From IMG/VR virus record IMGVR_UViG_3300031857_000015, positions 62,001 through 126,000 of that record: DNA of 64,000 nucleotides. One strand, written 5' to 3'. The stretch is from a virus. A model generated the notes under the pieces. The model did no database searches and was not told the origin of the DNA. It worked only from the letters and a program-made list of their open reading frames with translations. The position numbers and the translations under genes were made by a program. This document shows positions 32,414 to 40,521 of the stretch, piece by piece; position 1 is the first letter of the stretch; each line of letters starts with the position of its first letter.

Positions 32414-34546
32414 TTATTTGGCGGAATCGGCGGCATCGTCTTCGTCCAGAATGCTTTTGCTGGGCTGGGGCTTGGCGTCTGGATATTTTAACAGCCGGCG
32501 CTTCTTCTTTGAAAGCGGTCGTTTCGGTGTGCTGGTGGTGAGCGTGAGCGGCTGAAACACGCTGCTTTTTTCCTGCGGCGCTTCTTTTGTTAACTCTCCG
32601 CGCCGGCGCTTGAGATACTTCTGTAACTCCTGCTCCTGATACGCTTCCAGCATGGTCTTTACTCTGTCCGACTTGGCCGGCGAGACTAACTTTGTCGGAT
32701 CAATCGCCCAGTTGCGCAGCGCCCAGCCACGACGAGGTGTCGGTTTGGCCATGAACGGCCCACCATGACGCGCCTTGAAGCTCGCCCAGCGCTTGATCTG
32801 GCGCGTGTCTTCCTCGGGAATTCTGCGGCCAGAGTTATAGTTCTGATACCACTCCAGCCAGCCCTTTGGGTCATGCTCAGTCACCCATTCAGGCTTCCAT
32901 TCGCCCAAGCTGGCTAATCTCGGCCCTTCTTTCTCATAAAGCGATTTATACACACCCATGCGATGCAGCTGGCCGGGCGTAAAGTCAGGCTGGAACTCAG
33001 GAAGCTCCGCGCTCTGCTTCTCTTGCTCGCGCTGCTTGCGGTATTTATCTCCCTCGTCTTTGAGTATCTTGCGGAAGATCTCATTGAGCTGCTCTTTCTC
33101 AGCGGTGAGGTGTTCGAGCACTTCGTCACCTGTACGCTCGCGCTTGTACCCCATGAGCTTGCCCAAGAAGCTCGGGTCTTGGCTGGCGCTTAGATATCTT
33201 TGGACTTGGACGTTCTTGAGTTCTTCAGGGAGATCTCTGTGCGAGTCAAAACGTAAGCCACGGCCACGAGCTTGCTGGCTGCGCGACTCATGCCAGTGCG
33301 GATCTAAGAGCTGGATGAGACTGGTGCCCTTAGTCGACAAGCCCTCAGCGCCAGCAGGGCCAATTAAGAGCGCGCGCAGCTTGCCTGTGTTGTATGCGTC
33401 CACAGCGGCTTGGCGCGCCTTTGAGCTGACGCCGCCATGGAAAAACGCATGCGGGATCTTGGCTTTCTCTAGGCCAGCCGCGTAGGGCGCCAAGCCAGAG
33501 TCAATAAAGTTGGAGTAGATAATCGCCTTCTTGCGCTTGTCTTCGCCCAGTGTTTTCTGCAGGTTCTGGAACGCTGTCTGGAGCTTGGCGCTCTGCTGAA
33601 AAGCTTTGCCGGGATCTTTGTCAGCACGGAACGGCTGTGTACTGAGACTTACTTGGCGCAGGCCCGTCAAGAAGCTATTTAACTTGGCCAGCTCGTCTTT
33701 ACTTAGCGGAAACTCTTGGTCGAGCTTCCAGAGAAATCCCGGCGGAATCTTCGTGCGGATAGCCTTCTGAATCTTGTCCTGCGCTGGCGATAACGGCACA
33801 CGCACGACTTCTTCTTTGACGTCGACGCCTTCAGGAGTCTTGCTGGGCTGATAGTCAACTTTGCCCTGCAGTAACTGGCGTAGCTCTTGCTCGTTCTTGA
33901 CGACTGGTTTGACGCCGGGCTTCACGCCACGCAGCCAGCCAAACAAACCCGGGCGCACAGTCTTGTAATCTATGTAGCGCTTTTCAAACTCTTCGGGCGT
34001 GATCTGTTTATTGTTCAGCATCGACAACAAGTTCGCCAAGTCCGTGGGCGAGTTTGTGATCGGCGAGCCTGTGAGCAGCATCAGCCGTTTGGCTTGGGCA
34101 GCAGCTTCAGCAGCGCCTGTCGAGCTTGCGCTGCCGGGATTCCGTAATCTATGCGCCTCGTCCATGATGAGTGTCTTAGGCGGCGTCTGGAACTTCTTGC
34201 CCAGCGCCAGCCCCGTGTAGCTCATGATCTCAGGATTCGAGTTGCGCGTGAACTTCTTGACTTCTTTGTCGAAGTTTCCCCTGAGACTAGCCGGGACCAC
34301 CACGCCATACTCTTCGCCGTCTTGTTCTTTGGCAGCTTCGGCGGCAGCGAGCGATGAGAGCGACTTGCCCGACCCTAAGCCGTGATAGACCAGCAATCTG
34401 GGGTCAGGGCCGGCAATGCGATCGGCGATGCGTTGCTGATGCTCTTGCAGCTGGATCTCGGGCAAAAGCTCAGCGATTTTGTGCCACAGCCCAGCCGGCA
34501 ACGCAGATTTTTTCATCGGCTGGTCATCGTCGAGAATGCTGTTCAT
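32414..34546 (-). CDS. SF2 (SNF2-like) helicase with C-terminal GRR/WY domain
   Basis: 710 aa. Walker A HGLGSGKS (55-62), DEAHRLRN (129-136), LTGSPITNSP and a helicase C-terminal domain with QQARGRGLRF (motif VI) define an SF2 ATPase closest in style to SNF2/poxvirus NPH-I-type enzymes. The C-terminal third contains GWLEWYQNYNSGRRIPEEDTR then QIKRW, a module I associate with NCLDV and large-phage proteins. Such ATPases can act in transcription termination or chromatin-like remodelling. With a phage polymerase encoded 28 kb away, a transcription role is plausible but inferred. Confidence 0.9.
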   Translation of the reverse strand: MNSILDDDQPMKKSALPAGLWHKIAELLPEIQLQEHQQRIADRIAGPDPRLLVYHGLGSGKSLSSLAAAEAAKEQDGEEYGVVVPASLRGNFDKEVKKFTRNSNPEIMSYTGLALGKKFQTPPKTLIMDEAHRLRNPGSASSTGAAEAAAQAKRLMLLTGSPITNSPTDLANLLSMLNNKQITPEEFEKRYIDYKTVRPGLFGWLRGVKPGVKPVVKNEQELRQLLQGKVDYQPSKTPEGVDVKEEVVRVPLSPAQDKIQKAIRTKIPPGFLWKLDQEFPLSKDELAKLNSFLTGLRQVSLSTQPFRADKDPGKAFQQSAKLQTAFQNLQKTLGEDKRKKAIIYSNFIDSGLAPYAAGLEKAKIPHAFFHGGVSSKARQAAVDAYNTGKLRALLIGPAGAEGLSTKGTSLIQLLDPHWHESRSQQARGRGLRFDSHRDLPEELKNVQVQRYLSASQDPSFLGKLMGYKRERTGDEVLEHLTAEKEQLNEIFRKILKDEGDKYRKQREQEKQSAELPEFQPDFTPGQLHRMGVYKSLYEKEGPRLASLGEWKPEWVTEHDPKGWLEWYQNYNSGRRIPEEDTRQIKRWASFKARHGGPFMAKPTPRRGWALRNWAIDPTKLVSPAKSDRVKTMLEAYQEQELQKYLKRRRGELTKEAPQEKSSVFQPLTLTTSTPKRPLSKKKRRLLKYPDAKPQPSKSILDEDDAADSAK

Positions 34547-34560
34547 AGCGGACCGGTGAC

Positions 34561-35406
34561 CTATTTTGACGCATTAATATCTAAATCAGCCACGGGATTC
34601 GGTCCCAATGTGGCCTGCGCCGCCAACTCACGCTCGTGCTTCTGAATTTCAGATTCTACCCAATCTTTGTACAAACTCACACGGGTAAACGCGCTGTCGT
34701 CGCCGTACGTGCCGTCTGGTTTCCCGTCGGAGTGCGCTAGAAATGAGTTAATTCCCGCTAATTGATTGCCAATGAACATTCCGCCGCCAGAATCTCCGGG
34801 GGCGATCATGAACTCTAACGGCAGCCGCCCTTCTTTTCTGGGCGAGCACAAAACTGTTGCCAGATGCGCGGACAAAAGCTTGTTGTGTCCCGCCCGGCGT
34901 TGATTATCTGTTTTTGTGGCGCCCGTAATAAAGTTTCCAGTTGAGCCCCAGCCCGCAATCGTCACGGCTTGGCCTATTTCATCTGTGTTGCTGTACAGCG
35001 GCACATAGAAAGCTAGTTTGAAGTCTTCGGCTACGTAGCACAGCGCAATATCGTGCAGCCCAATTTTGTCTGCGTTGTAATCTTTGTGCTGCACTTTGTA
35101 GACAACGCGATGTTTCTTCTCGCCCACATGAATCACGTTGTTATTCGATTCGTTGATGACGTGCGCGGCGGTTAACGCCCAGTGCGGCCGGATGATCACA
35201 GCCGAGGCAAGCTGTTCGTGGTGTTCGTTGCACTTCGTGCAGTCAATGTCGTTGGTGATCCGCACGACAAAGGGAAACTGCTTGCCAAACTCGACATACT
35301 TGGCGTCTGGTGTGCTGGGGTCGATCGTGCCGGCCATCGCTGCGCGCGCGGCCAAGAGAATAATCACGAAGCGTAGCAGGCGGGCAAAGAATTCTTGCGC
35401 GTTCAT
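34561..35406 (-). CDS. Secreted trypsin-like (S1) serine protease
   Basis: 281 aa. A signal peptide (LLRFVIILLAARAAMA) precedes an S1 domain with the full triad: His82 in ALTAAHVI, Asp119 in HDIALCYV, Ser206 in APGDSGGGMF. Cys56 and Cys59 lie in DCTKCNEHH, a possible metal or disulfide pair. Active trypsin-fold proteases are rare in phages; export suggests action in the periplasm or outside the host, or in virion maturation if the leader is a membrane anchor. Confidence 0.92.
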   Translation of the reverse strand: MNAQEFFARLLRFVIILLAARAAMAGTIDPSTPDAKYVEFGKQFPFVVRITNDIDCTKCNEHHEQLASAVIIRPHWALTAAHVINESNNNVIHVGEKKHRVVYKVQHKDYNADKIGLHDIALCYVAEDFKLAFYVPLYSNTDEIGQAVTIAGWGSTGNFITGATKTDNQRRAGHNKLLSAHLATVLCSPRKEGRLPLEFMIAPGDSGGGMFIGNQLAGINSFLAHSDGKPDGTYGDDSAFTRVSLYKDWVESEIQKHERELAAQATLGPNPVADLDINASK

Positions 35407-35447
35407 GGCAAGCCCCCAATGGAAATATGTGTGTGTGTTGTGCTATC

Positions 35448-37262
35448 TCATGCTCGTTGTTGTGGCTGTAAGAGTTTCATCGCGTTGGCAAACATGTGCG
35501 GATCGAGTTTGGGCGGTAATGGTTTCGCGGGCGGCGCTTTCAGTGTGTTCCCCAGTGCGCCGGCGCCGTAGCCAGCCGCGCCCATTAAACCTGTGGCCCC
35601 CAGTCCCAAGAGCGTGCGGTTGCGGGCCATGAGCTTCAGGCCCTTCTGCACGATTGGTTTATTCGTAATACCTAATATCTTAGCGCCCGGGCGTGTGAGC
35701 AGCGTACTGGGCAGCACGTCCATGTGGGAAAGTTGCGGTTTTACGGCGCCGATATCGCTCAGTACGGCAGACGGCATCGAACCGCAATGATTGCCCCAGC
35801 ATCGCGTTCCGATGCCGCGGCCGCCAATAAACGGGATCTTCTGCAGCCACGGAAACCGCCGGCGCAGCATGTTCAGGCCCATCACCTCTTTCGTGCCGGC
35901 ACCGATGGCGGCTGAACTGGCGTAACCCTTGTTGGTTTCTACATTGAGCGACTTGGCCAGCTGCGACTCGTCGATATTGTCAGCCATGCGGGCGTAAATC
36001 GTGCCGCGCGGCTGCTCTGCGTAATAACCCTTGGGGAAGAGCTGCGACCTGTCTTTCATCGCGTCGTCGTACACATTGTCGATGCCCATGTGGGGATCGC
36101 CAGAATTAAACTTCCACGGGCGCTTCTTGGCGTCGAGCCGGCCTGCAGCCATGGCTTTTTGATTCTCACGCACACGCTGCCGCAAGATATTTAAACTCAC
36201 GCCGTTGCGCCCAGCGATTTCGCGCTGGGCGGCTTCCGGCAGCGTTTCAAACAGATGGAACAGCGGATCATGCACCTGATCGAGCATCGCGCCGCCGTGA
36301 TGCAGCGTGGGAATCAACCGCTCGAATGCTTTGGGTTTAAATAACTTTGAGCGGGCCAGATGTCCCTGCGGCATGCCCACTTCGTCAACGGCTTTGGTGA
36401 TCGCGTCAGCCAGTGCGGGCGAGGATTTGGTCCCTCTGCGCCGAAATAAATCAGCCAGCGCTTTGAGTCTTTCTTTCTTGGCTAGGCTCTCGGGCGAGGC
36501 TGGATTGTCTGCCAGTGCGCGCACATTCGTCTCGACTCGGCGCATCTTGGCCTGCGGTGTCCCCTCGAAGAACTCGCGCAGGCCGCCTTTCGCTGCATAT
36601 GTCCCGCCCGTCGGTGTCGTGCGCTCAGTGGTCAGAAAGTTCTTAAAGTTCTTGACTAACTTATCGCGCCGGGCAACTAACTTACTGGCATCTGCACCCG
36701 TGGTCTTGGCCTCTTGAATCTGCCGAGACAGCGCGTTCAGCCGGGCTTTCATCAGGCCGTATTTATCACCGCCGCCTTCGAACGCCATGTAGCGCTCGGC
36801 GTTCGGCGCATTGCTGATGAATCCCTTGCGGTTCGTGGCCAGACCCGGGCTGTAGACTTCGCCGGCGTCGTTTACCAAGAACGATAGCGGCGGTGGTTTG
36901 CCGCCTTCGGGTGTGTTTGTGAGTGCGTGCGGCGCTTGAATATACGGCCCGACCATCTGGCCGTGCATGCCCGGACCGCCAGACGCTGCACCCGAGCCCT
37001 GAATCAGAAAGTTAACGAGATTACCGTCGCGACTCTGCTGTAGCCCAGACAAACCGAGGTCGCCGGGCTTGAGGGTCTTGAGCGCCTGCGCGACGTCCAC
37101 GTTCCCGTTGGCCAGCGTCCAGTCCGGGGCGTCGTTGATGAGCTTTTTATATTTGGGCAGCGTGACGAGGAGATATTCGAGCAGGCTGGCTGCTGGAAGC
37201 GCTGCGCCCGCGGTTGCACCAATGGGGCGTAAATCTACGCCATTGTCTTCAGGTGCGGGCAT
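35448..37262 (-). CDS. Large virion-type hypothetical protein
   Basis: 604 aa. An N-terminal Ala-rich helical region (GATAGAALPAASLLEYLLV) is followed by a long mixed region with charged helices. The C-terminal part is Gly-rich and hydrophobic (LLGLGATGLMGAAGYGAGALG). A CWGNHCG motif sits near residue 495. Its composition matches the neighbouring virion-type proteins. No recognisable domain. Confidence 0.8.
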   Translation of the reverse strand: MPAPEDNGVDLRPIGATAGAALPAASLLEYLLVTLPKYKKLINDAPDWTLANGNVDVAQALKTLKPGDLGLSGLQQSRDGNLVNFLIQGSGAASGGPGMHGQMVGPYIQAPHALTNTPEGGKPPPLSFLVNDAGEVYSPGLATNRKGFISNAPNAERYMAFEGGGDKYGLMKARLNALSRQIQEAKTTGADASKLVARRDKLVKNFKNFLTTERTTPTGGTYAAKGGLREFFEGTPQAKMRRVETNVRALADNPASPESLAKKERLKALADLFRRRGTKSSPALADAITKAVDEVGMPQGHLARSKLFKPKAFERLIPTLHHGGAMLDQVHDPLFHLFETLPEAAQREIAGRNGVSLNILRQRVRENQKAMAAGRLDAKKRPWKFNSGDPHMGIDNVYDDAMKDRSQLFPKGYYAEQPRGTIYARMADNIDESQLAKSLNVETNKGYASSAAIGAGTKEVMGLNMLRRRFPWLQKIPFIGGRGIGTRCWGNHCGSMPSAVLSDIGAVKPQLSHMDVLPSTLLTRPGAKILGITNKPIVQKGLKLMARNRTLLGLGATGLMGAAGYGAGALGNTLKAPPAKPLPPKLDPHMFANAMKLLQPQQRA

Positions 37263-37366
37263 AGTCTGTCTACCGGTTTTGATAACAATGGCGCAATTTT
37301 ACCTGCTCTCATTCTAATACAAAAGCGAGGCCGGCCGAAAAACTAGTTACCAGAGCGCTGATAGTT

Positions 37367-37404
37367 AAAAAAACGCTTACGCGTGCGGAGCCGTCGCCTC
37401 CGCT
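37367..37404 (-). terminator. Intrinsic terminator
   Basis: Minus strand: GCGGAG-GCGACGG-CTCCGC immediately followed by ACGC-GTAA-GCGT and seven T. It ends the transcript of the 37416-37739 gene and separates the small-gene region on the right from the virion-type genes on the left. Confidence 0.7.
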
Positions 37405-37415
37405 GCCGATAAGTT

Positions 37416-37739
37416 TTACTCGCCGTCGTACACCTCAAACCGCTCCCAGACACCGTTGCGGCAGCAATCGACCACCCAGTACGACCGGTCTACTTCGACC
37501 GTATCGTCACTAAGGACGCAGGCGTGCCGCTCGGTGTGGTAGCAGTAATCCGCGGAGAGCGTATCCGTACCGTCGCCGATGTCCACAACGTGCGCCGTGC
37601 AGTAGTTGGGGTTGGTGATCCGGTCGCGGCGGGCCGCAAACAGCGCCGCCCGGAGATCGCACTGATTGTTGAACAGCTTGTCCACATAGCGCTCCGCATC
37701 GCCCATGTGCTCAAAGAACGTAACAGTATTCGGGGTCAT
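37416..37739 (-). CDS. Small Cys-containing hypothetical protein
   Basis: 107 aa from ATG 37739 (AAGGAG 6 nt upstream). A short helical N-terminal part (DAERYVDKLFNNQ) is followed by a strand-rich, acidic region with CYHTERHACVL and VVDCCRNGVW. Possibly metal-binding. It forms its own unit between a 36-bp two-box element 62 nt upstream and a terminator. Confidence 0.75.
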   Translation of the reverse strand: MTPNTVTFFEHMGDAERYVDKLFNNQCDLRAALFAARRDRITNPNYCTAHVVDIGDGTDTLSADYCYHTERHACVLSDDTVEVDRSYWVVDCCRNGVWERFEVYDGE

Positions 37740-37800
37740 GACAAACTCCTTCGGAAAACCAGAACCCGCAACCACGCAACACACGCAGTGCTATAGGCCC

Positions 37801-37836
37801 TCAATAGATATGACCGCTTTTTGCCCGATATTTAGC
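37801..37836 (-). promoter_or_regulatory. 36-bp two-box element, copy 1 (putative phage promoter)
   Basis: Minus strand: GCTAAATA, 12 nt, CGGTCATATCTATTGA. Copies 1-6 keep the same 12-nt spacer and 36-nt length. Starts 62 nt before the 37416-37739 gene. The boxes are placed like -35/-10 elements but do not match σ70. Confidence 0.75.
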
Positions 37837-37852
37837 TCGGGTTCTGATAGCT

Positions 37853-37890
37853 AAAAAAAGGCGCCCAAGACAACGAGTCAGGGGCGCCTT
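37853..37890 (-). terminator. Intrinsic terminator
   Basis: Minus strand hairpin GGCGCCCC...GGGCGCC followed by seven T and TAGCTATCAG. It ends the 37925-38638 transcript just before promoter copy 1. Confidence 0.85.
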
Positions 37891-37924
37891 CAAACCGTTC
37901 CGAGGAGGACGGTTTAAGACAACG

Positions 37925-38638
37925 TTAGGCGGCAGCGACCGCGGCCTTGTTGGCGCGCATCGCCTTCACCTTCGCCTCGACGGCGGGCAGGATCTTGGCC
38001 AGCGTGCTCTCCTGCACGCCGCCCTCGAACAGCCCGAACAGCGCGGCCGACGTGCAGCCACCGGAGACCGCAGCGAACAGGATCGCCGTGACCTTGGTGA
38101 TCGTCACGCCCGCGCCAGCCGCGGCAGCAAGGCCGCCGGTCGTGACGCCGACAGCGACACCGACCGTGGTGCCCACGCCAATCGCCGCGGCTGCCGCGAC
38201 CAGCTTGAGCATGCCGGCGTTCACGTCCGAGATGTTCATGGAGCTGACCAGCGCATGAACTGCGGTCAGAGCCTTCTTGGCCTGACCGTAGGCGTTGTTC
38301 GCCATCTCCTTGATCCACGCCACCACCGCCGCCGTGGCCTCCTCGATCGCGCTGTACACGCGGCCGAGGAAGGACCAGACGCCCGAGGCGATCTTCTTGA
38401 TCGCATCGGCGATGGTCTCGCAGACCGTCAACACGGCGCCACCGAGGGCGGAGACCGTGTCGACGACGAGACTGCCGGTGCGGGCCAGCAGGCTCTGCTC
38501 GGCCAGCGTCTGCTGCACGAGCTGGTCGATCTGCTCGTCGGTCAGCTCCGGCTTCGTGGCCGTGCGCGTGACCTTGCCGACCTTGACCTTCGCCTTGACG
38601 CCGCGGGTCTTCACGGGGATCTTCTTCGTTGCAGCCAT
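37925..38638 (-). CDS. Abundant-type membrane or virion protein, strongly GC-biased codons
   Basis: 237 aa. A basic N-terminus (MAATKKIPVKTRGVKAKVKV) leads into a helical region, then long Ala/Val/Gly hydrophobic segments (AAAAIGVGTTVGVAVGVTTGGLAAAAG) typical of membrane or pore-forming proteins. Third codon positions are almost all G or C, unlike neighbours, which suggests optimisation for high expression. It has its own upstream two-box element and downstream terminator. No family recognised. Confidence 0.82.
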   Translation of the reverse strand: MAATKKIPVKTRGVKAKVKVGKVTRTATKPELTDEQIDQLVQQTLAEQSLLARTGSLVVDTVSALGGAVLTVCETIADAIKKIASGVWSFLGRVYSAIEEATAAVVAWIKEMANNAYGQAKKALTAVHALVSSMNISDVNAGMLKLVAAAAAIGVGTTVGVAVGVTTGGLAAAAGAGVTITKVTAILFAAVSGGCTSAALFGLFEGGVQESTLAKILPAVEAKVKAMRANKAAVAAA

Positions 38639-38720
38639 CTGAACAGTTCCTTAAACATGAGGACATCGATTGCGCAGAAGCCCATGCAATCCGTCTGGGG
38701 ACGCCAATAACACATTGGCA

Positions 38721-38756
38721 TCATTAGATATACCCGGCTTTTCGGCTTTATTTAGC
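38721..38756 (-). promoter_or_regulatory. 36-bp two-box element, copy 2
   Basis: Minus strand: GCTAAATA, 12 nt, CGGGTATATCTAATGA. It begins within a few nt of the end of the 38759-39838 gene and lies 83 nt before the 37925-38638 start. Confidence 0.75.
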
Positions 38757-38758
38757 TA

Positions 38759-39838
38759 TCAGCCGTTATTCCGGGTTTTCACCGCCATCTGCTCCCGCGC
38801 AGGCCACAACACCATCTGTTGCATTGTGTCCTCGTCGGTTGCGTCGCCGAGTAACTGCAGAGCTGTTACTGGACGCTGCGCAATGCTTTCTTTACGCTCG
38901 TCGGTCAAGCTGTCGCGCAGCACAGCCTTGAGCGCGTCATACCGGGGATACGTCACCCATCCTTCAGCTTTGTCCGGGTTGTACTTTTCGTACTTCCTGT
39001 GGACATAGTGATTGGTTTGCACCAGTCCGTTGCGTCTGGTGCGAATGGCGTCGTCATCTCCGACATGCGTCACAACAGTGTGTTCATGGGCTTTGGTGCC
39101 AACCACGTGCGCAAAGAACGGCACGATGGTTTCATAGCTCCGTAGCCCGAGAACCAGACTGTTGTAACTCTTTGGCAGTAGGTCGCAGGCGGCTCGGACC
39201 CGCTGTAACACGGGCCACTTAAAGAGCAGCTTAGGCGCCGACAGCCAGCCAAACAAGCTATTCAGTTTATTTACAACTGGAGCTTGATTGACAGTGACAG
39301 CCCATGAATCACCCATGGCAGAGATCACGCCCACCATGCCCGCCACGCCTACAGATGTATAAGCTTGGCGACCACGATGAAAGCGAAAGATCCGCGTGTG
39401 CCGGCCAGTACTGCGCGGCACCACCCAGTCCATGTTACGGACCAGCACGGGGGACTTCTCAACATCAAAGCTGATACTGGAGCACCCACAACCGTACATC
39501 TCGGCTAAAGATGTGAAGTCGTAGATGAGGTTTCCCAGCATGAGCTTCCCCACAGGAACGTCGGCGTGCCGGGCAATGCACGCTAGTTCCTGTGTGTAAT
39601 CTTCGCCAAACATGTCCACGATTTGGCGAAGTAACCAGCCGCCACCATTGGCCAGCGTATGCACAGCCGCCATGAGCGGACCGGGCAGGCTAGGCGCCAC
39701 TGTCTCCTCGATTTCTGTTTCCACATCAGCGAGGAGCGACTGAATAGCATCTCCGTTTTGGATAGCAAAATCAGTCCAGCGCTCGTCAGCGGGGGCGTCC
39801 AGATCGATGTCCCAGACCTTGCCCGTGTAGAGCTTCAT
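38759..39838 (-). CDS. Acid ceramidase/NAAA-like N-terminal-nucleophile hydrolase
   Basis: 359 aa. Cys119 in GCGCSSISFD, followed by PVLVRNMDW, matches the C-T-S-I...RNxDW core of acid ceramidase, NAAA and choloylglycine-type Ntn hydrolases. In these, autocleavage frees the Cys as nucleophile. Later TVNQAPVV and VQTNHYVHRKY match the substrate- and Asn-containing segments. The roughly 115 residues before Cys119 correspond to the α-chain. These enzymes cleave amide bonds of lipids or bile-salt-like compounds. No signal peptide is visible. A most unusual phage enzyme; substrate unknown. Confidence 0.85.
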   Translation of the reverse strand: MKLYTGKVWDIDLDAPADERWTDFAIQNGDAIQSLLADVETEIEETVAPSLPGPLMAAVHTLANGGGWLLRQIVDMFGEDYTQELACIARHADVPVGKLMLGNLIYDFTSLAEMYGCGCSSISFDVEKSPVLVRNMDWVVPRSTGRHTRIFRFHRGRQAYTSVGVAGMVGVISAMGDSWAVTVNQAPVVNKLNSLFGWLSAPKLLFKWPVLQRVRAACDLLPKSYNSLVLGLRSYETIVPFFAHVVGTKAHEHTVVTHVGDDDAIRTRRNGLVQTNHYVHRKYEKYNPDKAEGWVTYPRYDALKAVLRDSLTDERKESIAQRPVTALQLLGDATDEDTMQQMVLWPAREQMAVKTRNNG

Positions 39839-40026
39839 GACGGGTCACGCCCTTTCTTCCGTTTAAACAAGCACACCAGCAGCGGCAATTCGTTGTGAAT
39901 TGGCACGGCTGGCTGTGCAGGGCGTTTAAATAGAAAAACCGCCGGTACCGAATAGTGGAAGCTATTCGCGGGTACGGTGCCGCAGGAACGACGATCAGCC
40001 CGGCTACGCGTTTGCATAATCGGCAT
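39835..40026 (-). CDS. Small basic hypothetical protein
   Basis: 63 aa from ATG 40026 (GGAGG 8 nt upstream). Basic and Pro-rich, ending LVCLFKRKKGRDPS. Its stop overlaps the ceramidase-like start by 4 nt, so the two are probably translated together. Function unknown. Confidence 0.6.
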   Translation of the reverse strand: MPIMQTRSRADRRSCGTVPANSFHYSVPAVFLFKRPAQPAVPIHNELPLLVCLFKRKKGRDPS

Positions 40027-40028
40027 GA

Positions 40029-40421
40029 CTAGTTCCCTCCCTTCTTCGGCTTTGGCGCCAAGCCAAAGTCGCTGTTTTGGCCCGGGAACGGCACCGGGAT
40101 GTTGAGCTTGTCGCAGCACTTGGTGACCAGATCTTCCAGTCGCTCGATGTACGCCAGCTGCAGGGCAGCCCGTGCGTCCACGATCTCTTGGAATCGCTTT
40201 TCCGTCAACTGTCTCGCAATCGCCAGCTCTTGGGCTGAGACGAGGTTGAGACGCAGCCGGTTGGTGGCTTCTTCAGCCTGCTCAATTCGCTCGAAGGCTT
40301 TGTTCAGCGTGACGGTCAAGAATCCGACCACCCTGCCCAGCTCTTCAACCCTGTCTTCCGCTGGCTTCGAAACATCGTCAGGAAGCCACTTGTTGATGTC
40401 CGTTTCAAACATCTGGCTCAT
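40029..40421 (-). CDS. Small coiled-coil protein
   Basis: 130 aa. Residues about 20-105 are continuous helix with heptad-like spacing (LTVTLNKAFERIEQAEEATN, RLEDLVTKCCDKL), ending in a basic PKPKKGGN tail. First gene of a unit that continues into the ceramidase-like enzyme; a two-box element lies 65 nt upstream. Confidence 0.78.
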   Translation of the reverse strand: MSQMFETDINKWLPDDVSKPAEDRVEELGRVVGFLTVTLNKAFERIEQAEEATNRLRLNLVSAQELAIARQLTEKRFQEIVDARAALQLAYIERLEDLVTKCCDKLNIPVPFPGQNSDFGLAPKPKKGGN

Positions 40422-40485
40422 CGGTCATTCTCCTTAGCCGCGCAGAAGCGGCAGGACACAGATCCGCCCAATACACTACTGGGCG

Positions 40486-40521
40486 TCACTGAATATGACC
40501 GGAATCGGGCTTTTATTTAGC
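40486..40521 (-). promoter_or_regulatory. 36-bp two-box element, copy 3
   Basis: Minus strand: GCTAAATA, 12 nt, CGGTCATATTCAGTGA. It overlaps the 3' end of the 40513-41718 gene, whose last codons GCT AAA TAA form the upstream box, and lies 65 nt before the coiled-coil gene start. Confidence 0.75.

Noticed and set aside
37914-38666. Arg/Gly-rich 250-codon frame over the 37925-38638 gene
   Set aside because: The alternative frame of a GC-rich gene; composition is biologically unlikely and the other frame has a start with ribosome site and a coherent membrane-type sequence.
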